A stretch of 64,000 nucleotides of DNA, taken from Aptenodytes patagonicus. Taxonomy: Eukaryota > Chordata > Aves > Sphenisciformes > Spheniscidae. Shown here piece after piece: positions 14,101 to 26,100 of the stretch. The stretch spans positions 16,991,028 to 17,055,027 of the forward strand of contig NC_134952.1 in the NCBI RefSeq assembly GCF_965638725.1, in the 5' to 3' direction. Position 1 is the stretch's first letter, and the number at the start of each line of letters is the position of its first letter. The position numbers were made by a program, and so were the translations under genes. Below the pieces are notes generated by a model. That model was given only the letters and a program-made list of their open reading frames with translations, made no database searches and was not told the origin of the DNA.

Positions 14101-17100
14101 AATACGCAACCCAAAACATACAAACAAAAACCAGAGAAGGAGAGCACATGAGCCCTGCAGCAGTGTTGTAGATAAGCGTATTCACCATGGACTCCTGCGT
14201 CTGAATTAGATAAATTTAATTAACTGTTAGACTGGTGATCTCTTTCGCACCCTTCCTTTCTTTTGTAAACCAAGAAAGAAAACAAAATGAGTCCATTCTG
14301 TGACTGAGAACTTCCCAATGAGAAGTTGGGAGCAGCCTTAAGAGGACAGTTTGTTTCTCAGGCATTTTTTGGCAAGGCAGATGTGCTTGTTTCAACCTGA
14401 AACTGTTCTTGATGGAATTTTTAGCATACCAAGTGCCAGCAAACTTCTCATATTGTTTTCAGGGGGCCCAGAGCTACAGGAGGTCTCTGCCCTTACCTCT
14501 GCTCAGTGCGAGTTAAATGCTGCACACCAGACAAGTATTTTATTGCTGTGCTGGAAAAAGGGACAGGTGAAACTTATTAATAGTGTCTACTCAACAGTGA
14601 GGCTGGAAAGAGTGGCATATCTTCCTGGAGCTAGAATTAACAAGTCCTAAAGTGTTCTTGCTGCTTATTTTTTCATATATCAACCAAAATCACAGTTCTA
14701 TGTGACTGGTAATCTCTCTGAGATGTGAGGCAAAACGTGTATTTCATATCAGAGAAATAGCTTTCCAATGGCAAATCAATGAATTATTTTTATTCAGTTG
14801 TAAAAATATACATGTTGATAGGTGAGGACAGCAAAAATGAAATAATGTTTAGCTTTTGTATGTATTTTTTTACATTGAAAATCTGTATTTTGATTTCTAA
14901 AACAATGCTGAAATTGCCTAGTTTCTATAAAAGCCCATCTTCATGCCTTATCATTCTTCTGTGTGGTACAACTAAAAGTATCACACTGATTACCAGCTGT
15001 AGAAGAGCTTCCCCCATTTGAAGGCTAAGCCCTACCATTTCTATGACATTAAACACATAGTTTTGCTCAGCTCTGCCAGGACTGTGGGTAAAGACTCTTC
15101 TCTCAGGTGAGAGTGACATCCATGCACATCATCAAGTGCTGAGCTTGGTGTCTTGAAACACTAGAAAACTAATGCTTTGAATTTGTGACTCAGCAAGCTG
15201 TCTCGGCAGGGTTGTGAATCGCCTGGATGGTTGTTGCTTTGTGCTTCTCATGGCCGTGACTTGAGTCCAGCAGCAGAAATGCTTTGTACTGTGTCTGTCA
15301 CTTACCTCGCTGCTTTGGAAATAAAAAACCAGGTTTTTCTTATGACTCCTTGAAAAATATTTTGTCTTCTGAGACCAAGCTTAAAAACTTTGCAATATGA
15401 AAGGATAAAGGACCAGGTAACCAGCTGTCACCTGTGGCTGTTAACACTGTTACATATCACAGATTTCAGGAGTAGCTTAAAAAAAAAAAGTCCTGCCAGG
15501 ACAAATCATTTGACAGATTACAAAGTGTGAGCCATATAAATGCCTGTGAGATGTACCAGTGCTTACAGCCAAGCCCTACAAATTCTCTTTACGATACCGT
15601 TGACTGTGCAAAGCAAAGGGGACAGCTGCCTACTCTGTAATGTCACCCCCCAATCAGCAGGAGCCCTCTCTTTTGGCTGATTCAGTGTGGTCACGTTGTA
15701 ATCCTATGTGGCAGGGAGAGGTATTTACAACTTCCCAACCCCTAAATGAAGTACCAAAGTTGGGAGGATGGTCTCTGTGGGTTACTTACACAGTTTGTAG
15801 CCAGAGACAGTCTCCTCCAGGAGAAAACTCAATACACCCAAGTTAAATTCTGCTAAGTAAAATATGTGAATACTCCCTGACATGACAGTGCAACAGCAAA
15901 GCAATGACTGTGCTCCCTAGAGCTTCTGCAGTTTGGCTTCTTATTTCTACAGTGACTGTAACTGAAAGTGCATTTAGGCTCCTGAATAAAAGACAATAGC
16001 CCAGTGAAAAATCATCATTTACTTACCTGGAGGTGAAGTTGGTTCATATAAACAAGAGGTGTGGTCCCTAACACAGCTTGGGGCTGCCCCTGGAACAGAC
16101 TGGCATGGTAAGAAATGAAATTCAGCATGTGGCCAGAACTGCCCCGGTTGGCCATACGGCTGGAGGCCCTCCAGGCTGACCTGCCTTGTCCCTGCCCCCA
16201 AGCCCTGTCCGCATTTCAGATGGCAGTGGCAATACCCAAGCTTGTTTTAAATCAGCAAGGTCAGGCTGCGGGATATCTGCAGCCCAGATAGAGCTCTGCA
16301 GCATAACGTACTTGGCTGCCCCAAGAGTGAGAGATATTCATATTCACCATAGACCCTTCACAGAGGAGGACTGGAAGAAGCTGGGGCATGGAAACCTGCT
16401 GTAGTAACCACCTTGGTGGCATGACCTCCCAGTAACCAATATCATATATAATGCTAAGTTAGATTTGTTACTGCATAAATAAAAGCGGAAGGAAGGCCAG
16501 GGACATCTTGCCGTGGATTGCCTGGTCCTTCCCGGTACGATACTGGCCCAAGCCCCTGTAGTGTGTCTGATAGAGGCATTTCCTCTGGTACGTCATGCTG
16601 TCAGGTGCTGTCACTTTCTTCTGGACACAGACAAAGTCCGGCCTCCTCTTTGTGTGATGTTTATTTTCCATAAGGCTTAGGAAGGGAAGGAAGAGAGTTC
16701 GTGTCCAGACAGCAAGGAAACAGCCAGGAGCTGACAAGCGGTTCTGGGTCCCGCAGTTTAGACATGGCTCGTGTAATACAAACAGCTTAACTCTCTGTGC
16801 TCCAGTTTGCCCCTCTGATGCTCATGTGGGCACTTGGTAGAAATAGTGATCAGGTTCAGTAGTGGGAATGAGATCACACAACTGTAGGGGAGATTAACTT
16901 GAAAATGTTTGGAAATCTTCAATGAATTACTACTGTTTTTCTTAATCCCTTTAGGACTGTTTTTAAGACTAATCAAATTCCACATCCTACATGTTGCCCG
17001 AGTATGAACTGGTAACAAAGCCTGCAGCTATGTGTCTGTCACATACTAATTGATCAGTGCTATTTTTATAGTGCTCTGAAGGCATTAGTTTCTTCACACA

Positions 17101-20100
17101 AGACAAAGTCCATTCTTCAAACGGCTTTTAGCGGGAACACACTGGGAGATGATTGCAAACAGTGAAGAAAGAGTGGATGAGTCAAAGACAGTCAGGATAA
17201 CTCCATTCAGACATGCAGACAGCAGGATAATGCAGTCAGCGTTTTAAATTTACATAAAAATAGGGAAGAGAAGGATGCAGAATCACTGCATTACTGTCAC
17301 TGCTGTAATGAGAGGGGCAGGCTTTCCACATGGGCCTGAAACTATAGGAGCATGAAGAGGAAGGGAGGTGCACCCATGGGGGACAGCCTTGAAAACACAT
17401 ACTAGATAGACAATAATTATGAATTAGCTTAATGCAAAGTTTTCACTCATTACCTCAAGTACAAGAAAGCAAATGTCCTGAGCCGTCTGTCCTGGTTTTG
17501 GCTGGGATAGAGTTAATTTTCTTCCTAGTGGCTGGCATAGTGCTGTGTTTTGGATTTAGCATGAGAATAATGTGATAACACACTGATGTTCTAGTTGTCG
17601 CTAAGCAGTTTTTATACTAAGTCAAGGACTTTTCAACTTCCCATACTCTGCCAGTGAGGGGGTGCACAGGAAACTGGGAGGGGACACAGCCAGGACAGCT
17701 GACCCCAAATGACCAAAGGAATATTCCACACCGTATGACGTCATGCTCAGCATATAAAGCTGCGGGAAGAAGAAGGAAGGGGGGGACGTTCAGAGTGATG
17801 TCATTTGTCTTTCCAAGTAACCATTACACATGATGGAGCCCTGCTTTCCTGGAGATGGCTGAACACCTGCCTGCCGATGGGAAGGAGTGAATGAATTCCT
17901 TGTTTTGCTTTGCTTGTGTGTGTGTCTTTTGCTTTACCTGTTAAACTGTCTTTATCTCAATCCACGAGTTTTCTCACTTTTACTCTTCCGATTCTCTCCT
18001 CGGTCCCACCGTGGGGGAGTGAGCAAGCAGCTGTGTGGGGCTTAGCTGCCGGCTGGGGTTAAACCTCAACACCGTCCCAAATGTTATTGTATGCTGCAGC
18101 CTCAGGAAGGGAGCATGGCACTGCTTCAGTACAGAGATACGATTGCTTGCCCGCACTGTGCAACGGATTTCCTCTTGGTAGTACAAAAGGAGCCCTGCTT
18201 CTGTCAGCAGAGGGGTGCTTTATTTCCTAGGCTGACGAAGCAGCATCTTAAGAAACGAGTGTAGGCTATGGTGATAGGGTTGTCTCATGGCATGAAGCAG
18301 TTCCCTCCATGTAAATTTAGTGGAATTCCTCTGACTCATGCCAGGGAGAGCAAAAGGGCCAGAACCTGTAACGTGGTGGAGGATCAGAAGGAGACTGAAA
18401 AAAACCACTGGAGACCAAGCACCTGATCTGGATCTTGGTTATACGTGTGGAAATCAGCTGTGGCTCCAGCAAACTCAATAGCTGCAAATTAGTGTATAAA
18501 TGAAAATAGTATCAGGTCCAAAACAGCCAGATCCCTGCTTTTGTTTTAGATAAAATTATAGATATTATTTCTCTGGGGTCGAACACTCCACAGGGAGACA
18601 CATGGGCATATTTTTGGCTCACTGTACCTGAGGAGGCAGTATCCTTCAGCCATACTTTTAAAATGTACAAGCTATAGTCTGCTTTGCTTCTCATGATTTG
18701 GTATGAATAATCAAGAAATTTGATCTTCTGGTTATGTGATATCAGCACTGCTCTTTCTAAGGGACAAAAACATAGAGGACATTCAGATATTGCAATAATC
18801 AGTAATTTAAAATGCAGGAGAGAGAGAAAGATGTTTTAGAACTTCTCATTCCTCAGTTTATACTTAATCTGCTGAAGATAGTCTGCTTTTGTAATGCATA
18901 ATGTATTTTGGTGCCTGAGCATCGTTAGAACTCTTTTAAAATCTGATCCATGGTGTTTGACCATAAGAGAAGAAGATCCTTTCACAGCATTTCACACTCA
19001 TAAATACTAATTATGTTTTAATCTTTTGGCAGAGATAAGGATTGCCTAAAAATATGGGAATCATTAAAACATGCGTTCATTTACAAGAATCCCTGTAATA
19101 TTACATCAGAAGATTATCAGCCTTTAATGGATTTAGTGAGTCATCCTATACCCTGTAACAAGGTAACAGTACAACGCATGGTGGGCTGCGTAAGTAGGAT
19201 TGTTGTGGGACGGCATGTCTGTGCAGTGCTCTGAGTGATGGGATCTTGTCCCTAAAGATTGTGGGGGTCTGTAGGTCGACGAGGATGATATTTTGCTCTT
19301 GCGCTTACTGCAATAGTCCTGCAGTTATCACCTTTGGATCCCAGTAACCCTCTTCATTCTCTACCGCTGGAAATCATCCCTGTGTAAGGCTTGTCTCAAA
19401 CCTCCGTACCGGGGTCGTCCTGGTGAAGTGGCGGATATGTCCCTGTTCCCTGAGCATACGGCTCTCTGTAAGGATCACGCTATCATGCTGTTAGAGGGAC
19501 ACTGCTTCCAAAAAGCTGGTCTTCCATGTGCAGTTCAAAAGCATGCAACAAATTAGGTACATATCCTATGAGAACTAGTCAAAACCTTTCTTTTAAAATG
19601 CTTTACAGGCTGAACATGTCCATTTCCACAAAAAATAATCACCCAAAAAGATTTTGGAAATGGGAGCATGGGCTGCAGAAATAAGAACTGACCCACTAAG
19701 GCGAACTTGCAGCATTTCATTAAAAACTAAAACTCCTTCATTATCATGAAAACTTTTTGTTTTTCTCCAGGAAAATTTCCTGACTAGCTCTAGTATAAGT
19801 ATCACTTATTAGACATTGTACCTTATTTCACAGTCACTGTTTTGGAGCAAGACAAGTGACCTCGCTCATCGTTATACAAAATCCAATCAAAATTTCCTTA
19901 CCTTGGAGGACACCTTGTTGGGTTATATGGCTGATAGGGTTTCATGGTGTGGAGACCCCTCTGCCCCAGGTAATAAGTCCTATTTTTTGCAAAACAAATA
20001 TGAACACTGGAATTCCAGATTATTCTTTTATCTTGTATATCTAGACCTAAACACAATCCTTTTCACATATTCTTTTCTTGTAATTTAGTTTAAAACCTTA

Positions 20101-23100
20101 ACTGTATTTCTGTCCCATGTTATGGAAGACTGAAAATAATACTTAGTTCTCAGGTTAATTTACAAAACACAACTTTGGCTGTTACTAAAATACCAAGTTG
20201 CTGCTTGGACTAATGGTCACATCTAGCCCTCTTTATCTAGATTACTCGCTTCCTTCCTGTGACTTCTATGGGACAAATTGCAAAACAAGAATGCCATTCA
20301 AAAAGGTCCTGGCCATAGGCCAGTCAAAGTGGCGGGGGCAGCATGTAGGTACCCTGCGGTTATTGCTGCCTGCATGACTCCTGGGTTGGTGCTTAAGGCT
20401 AGCAACCTCTAAACTGGGCTGACTTACTGAAAATGTTGGGCAAAGTTTAATTTTTCAGTGCAGTTGGACAGTATTTGTCAAGAGCCAACCTGTTTCTCAC
20501 ATTTAGGACTACATGTTTTCCCTTCTCAGTTTTCTGAGAATTATTTGCATACAGGGCCTGCAGCTGCCTCCCTGAAACGTCTGTGAGCAAACAGGAAGAC
20601 CTTTGAAGACACATGCAAATTCCTTTTCCTCTTAGAGCCCTTTCCTCATGTAGCCTTCTCGCTTTGGTAGGGGGCAAATCTTTTTGCCATCGTTAATCAG
20701 CTCTCAAAGCCATATAAATATTGCAACAATATTCATTCTAACCTTAGCTATTCTATAAATGTATTTCTTTTCAGGAATCAACTATGAATCTTGTCCAAAA
20801 CGAAGTGAATGTGAGAGCAACCCTACCTCTGTATTCTGGAAAATGGCATCCAAGATGGTAAGATCTAGAATAAATCTCCCCGAATCCAAGAATGTTGAAA
20901 GGCACTAAGTTCCTGACACTGCCAAAAATGTGAGTTTGCAGATTGGACTTAAAACATGGAATAGTAAAAGTTCACATGAGCTTTAGCTTCAGGTACTAAA
21001 AATCATGGCATTGGAAATTTGTATTTCCAAGGTCCCATATTTTATGTACAACATTTAATGTCGCTGTAGTTTGGGCATTCTTATTTGTGGACAGAGACTG
21101 CGTGCCAGTGTCTAGAAAAACACTTGGCAGACAGCTGGAGCTTTGCAAATAATGCTTACAATAATAGTAATCACCACCTTAATTAAATCACAGGACCAAA
21201 ATTGCTAACATAAAATACATTTTAGCATGGTAATGTTGAGAGCAGTGCCAAAATTGGCATAGAAATTTTCCAAGCAGCTGAGAATCCCCTTGCACCTTCC
21301 CAGCATGAACCTGAAGAGCACGTCCTCCCACAACAGTATCTGGCATACATCTATGATGTACCTACCCGTACACACATGCCAACTCCCATCACATGAATGA
21401 GACCCTGCTAGTCTGAGTTAAGCAGTTAGCCCGGCTTTGTTGAATCAGCACTTTACAGAAAAAACTGCCAGAAAAAAAACCGGCTCTCCTGTATCGGTTT
21501 AGTTTTACGTGTCTTTCAAAACTTCACCCTTGATATGCCTATTAGCAGATGACTGCCCAGGTGGAAAACAAGCATTCCTGTATGCTTCAGCTCTCATGTA
21601 CGTAAGAAAAAGTCTACTCACTATAAAAAAAATTCTTTTGTGGGTAAACTAATGTACATAAGTTTTCCAAGCTCAAAACAGTTTCTATGTTCTCATTAAT
21701 CCCCTCAGTTCCAGAGTCTGGGAGGAATAAACCACCATATAGAGTCAGGCTTGCTCAACTGCAGGCTTTCTAGTCCAAATAAATTTAAGACCTACTAAAA
21801 CTCATGCTTATTACATTAGAAAGTTACACATAATGAAACTTTCCTGCCACTTCACAGCTCTCGAGATCTGAGTTTGAGCCACATTGTTCAGATGTAAGAG
21901 ACTTGGAAGATTTGATAAGTACAGTCACCTGTGTTAAGCTTTTCAAAAATTCTTTGTCTTACCAATGGATTATATATTTAATGTGGGTACTTTATGTTGT
22001 AACCTTAGTAGTCTTTAAATATTTGGACATGAGTTTTGAAGAATAAAAGAGCAGTGATTACATGATCCAGTAATTTAAAAATCAAGTCAAACAAAACTCG
22101 GTGATGAGTTTTACTAAAACCACTGGGGAGAAAAATCCCAAGCCACAAAAGAACACAGAGCATGAGTCACAAGCTAACGAATACACAACGGTTTGCGTGT
22201 CCTTAAACTAGTGGTACCTCTGTTCTGGCTCATCCTCACCGCCTGAGTTAAAGCAGTCTGAGGACTATTCCAAGTTACTACAGCCCCATCAGACAGCTGT
22301 AGCTGCTGGGCCTTTGGAAAGCCCTATAAAAACTGCAAACAGCAGTGACAGCAAAGTTGCTATACCAATCCCATGCAACCTCAGACTGCCAATTCATAGC
22401 TGGCTAATGCAGCTTTATCACAGTTTTGCCATAGCCTTTAGAGGCTTTTTTTTTGCACTGACATGTTCTGCAAAAATATTGGCCAGATCCTCAACTTGTG
22501 TAAGTCAGTTCTGATGACATCAAAGAAGTTACAGTAATTTCTTACTAGCCCTGAGTCTGACGTGGCACTGCATGTAGTGTCAGAGTATAATGTCCATTTG
22601 TTTTGTTCAGTTTGCAGAAGCAGCATGTGGTGTGGTTCAAGTGATGCTCAATGGATCAGTAGAAGCTGGAGCTTTCAGAAGCAGCAGGTATTTACTCAGC
22701 ATGCTACCATCCATGTTTCTGTGGGGCCTGCATGCTGGTGAACGTGTCTTTGCCAGTGAGTCCCAGTGCAGAATGGATTTTGGTAAACTCATACAGGGGT
22801 CTAAACCATTGGCTGTTGTAGAGCTGATTCACTTAACTCCTTCTATACAGTGACTGTAATTGAAATCCTTCAGAGGGTATGTGGGTGGGGTATCCCGTAT
22901 GCTCTTACTGCACAAAGTAATTTTATTATTACAGTTTATTTATTCATTACACATGAATGACACATTTCTAACTGTTCATGGAGCTGACTGGATTTTACCC
23001 CTCCAGTCTGTGCTTCCTTGGGTTACCTGGCTGGAAGTGCAGTCCTGAATAATATTGAAAGATGAAGAATATGCTGGTCGGGGGAACAGCCACGTTCATT

Positions 23101-26100
23101 TCCCTTGCACCAAACCAAATCAATAGTCAATAAACTAAACAGGAGAAAAGGCACTGAAGATGGAAAAACTTCAGCTTGTTTCAGTCTGCAGACAGTTTAA
23201 AAAGTTCTCCTGAAAGTGGAATAAGAATGGGGAGAAAATATTTTACCATAAGGCAATTAAATAGTCTATGAAAATCCGTTGGCAAGGTAATGTTCTTTCA
23301 CTGAGAATAACAGCAGCACTAATAAGCACTAGTATTTGGGGAACATACTCTGTACGTCTTTCTCAGATAAGTAAGAATGTTTCGCTTTTTCATGTCCCAT
23401 TCTTACAGCATCTTTGGAAGTATTGAGATCTTTAACCTAAATCCAGATAAAGTCTCTGCAGTACACATTTGGCTTATGCATGACATCGGGGGACCTCAAA
23501 GGTAAGTACGCCGGTACGAAACGATGAGCAGTGTGTAGAAGGCAGACAGCGCAGCTCAGTTCTGACGAGTGACTGTCTAACAGTGACACTGTCTTAAACC
23601 CGCTCACGAAACCCGCTCTACATTCGGTCTCCTAGCTGCTTACTTTACTGGAAAGAATAACATTTGTACTGTTGTTTTCTTTAGTATTTTTCGTAGGTAC
23701 TGCTGAACAGTTATAGCTAAGACACAATGACATTTTCCTTGCTTTCAAGAGGTCCCATGACATTTAAATACCTTCCAACCCCACTGAGCTCTACAGGCCT
23801 TTATTATGGGTGCAGCACTGAAGTCACAGAGCAGGCTGTGTTTGCAAGGGTGAACAGCTGGAAAATATGTTTGTCCACAGGAATAGTATAATTATGCTGA
23901 GCAGAACCATTTTTGATAAAATAATTTCAAATACTGGAACAGGTTTCCCAGAGAGGTTGTGGAGTCTCCATCTGTGGCCTACTCAAAACCCGACTGGGTC
24001 CTGGGCAACCTGCTCTAGCTAATATTGGTTGGACTAGATGATCTCAAGCAGTCCCTTCCAACCTAAATGATTCTGTGATTTTTAATAACAAATCTGTAGT
24101 TTAAATGCTTACCATGGAATTACTGATACCAGAACAGTGACCTCAAATCACATCTGAGCCTTTCTGAGTGACCTTTTTCATCCTGATCAGATTCATTTGC
24201 AGATCTGTCACATTTCAAGCACTGAACATGACGCTCAGTGCCTTTGACCCCTATTTTCAGAGCCGGTTCTGTGGGTCACATGGTTACAATGCATTGCCAT
24301 GATTTCTCCCGTTCCTAAGGACCCCCATGACACAGGCAGCAGCTTTGAGGCTGTGGGTCAGGAAGCAGGCCGTGATGATGCGGTGCAACTCAGTAATGAG
24401 TGTGGACCCAGCAGAGACCCTTGCTCAGACAGCCTCACTGTCTGACACAGTACCAGCTCCAGTGTTGCAACCCCTTCCCGAGCCCAGACACCCAGAAGTG
24501 TCTCTTTGCCACACAAGCTGACACACCTATCACAGCTCACAGGCACGCATCTATCCTGTGCTCAGCATGCCAGACATACTCTTGTGGCCCATTGCACAGA
24601 GGTTTGCTGAAGAAAAGGGCATTGAGTAATCTGTACATTAGTTCCCCCAGACATGGCATTTGATCCTTTCTCCCACGATTTCCCAACATCAGAAAAGCCG
24701 TCATGTTTCTCCTCAACAGCTTCAACAACGTGGTGCCCTGCCAGCCTTCTTGACACATCCTCCTCCTGTGCCAAGTCCACAGCAGTTTCCTTTTTATTTT
24801 CTGCTTACTTCCAAGGAGAAAGAGGGAGGGTAACTCCAATAATATGTATTCTTTTTATCTTCTGATTTTTATTCCATGTTGAATCACTGATAACATCTGG
24901 CAAGTCTAGTGAACAAAGAAGAGCTGGCTCTGCTTTCCACTAATGCCAAATGTTAGGAACTGGATTTGCCCCAGTATTGTATTATTGCCCTGATGTGTGT
25001 CCTATACTCTGGACCAGGAGATGATTTTTATCCTGAGGAAACAAGTCTTTTGCAGCATCTCTGTGTCTATGACAGTTGTCAACCCTCCCGCTACAGCTTT
25101 GGGGCACCTTGGGCTATTTCAAGCAAATTAAGCATAGAGATAAAGATCTCAAAGGTATGACATTGCTACATGCTTCATGAAACCATTAGCTGGATGGAAA
25201 AGAAATACACAAGTTAGGGCTCCTACCAGTGGAAAAGTGGTTGAAACAGCCCTTTGTCAAAACAGAGTAGCAGCAGCCACAGACTGAGTCAAACAGGTAG
25301 GAGGTGCTCATAGCCTGCTTCCTCCCATGTTTTCTATCTGCTTCCTCTTATCTTATGTCCTACCTGGGACTTAGCTGCTGGTTTTCATGATTGTCCCTTC
25401 CAGAGGACTTGATCCCTTTGTCCTTCCACAGATTTGAATGAGCCTTATATCGTGCTCCTGTGGACGGAGGCCACCAGCAGCTCTGGAGCAGTTCTAGAGC
25501 ACATTGAACTGTGAATGCAACTGAGTTATTTCCCGTGGATATCTTCCTGCACAAAGTTCTTGTGCAAGATGCACAGCTGAACATCACATAATTTCTACCA
25601 GCAAAGGCCCAATGATAGCCAAAACTCCACAAACCCAATGGGCTTTACAGCGCATTAGCAAACAAGCTTTTAAAGAATCTTACCCGAAGTAAAGCAAAGT
25701 GACATAGTGTGGAATTTAGCTGAGCTTCTTGTACACACAAGGAACACAAGTAACGAAAGACTTTTCTCTCCAGTGAATCCTGCTCAGGTCATTCCATAAA
25801 GAGGTTAAAAAGCATCTTAGAAGAGCGAAACTTTAAGATCACCTGTGAAGACAATTACAGGTAATTACCTGCTCTTATTGGTGACAACTTGCTAACATAA
25901 AACTAATATTGCATCTCCCTCTTGACTTAATATAGGTTTACAGCAAGTTAGAGCAGACTGCCCTTTTACTGCCATCACATCCCTTCAATGTGGCTATGTG
26001 CTTCTCAGGGGCTTCCACTCGCACTGCAGACCTCGTGTTGGCTGGGTCTGGGTCTTGCTCTCTGCCCTGCACTTGCCATTGGGCGTGTTCAGTTGCCTTC

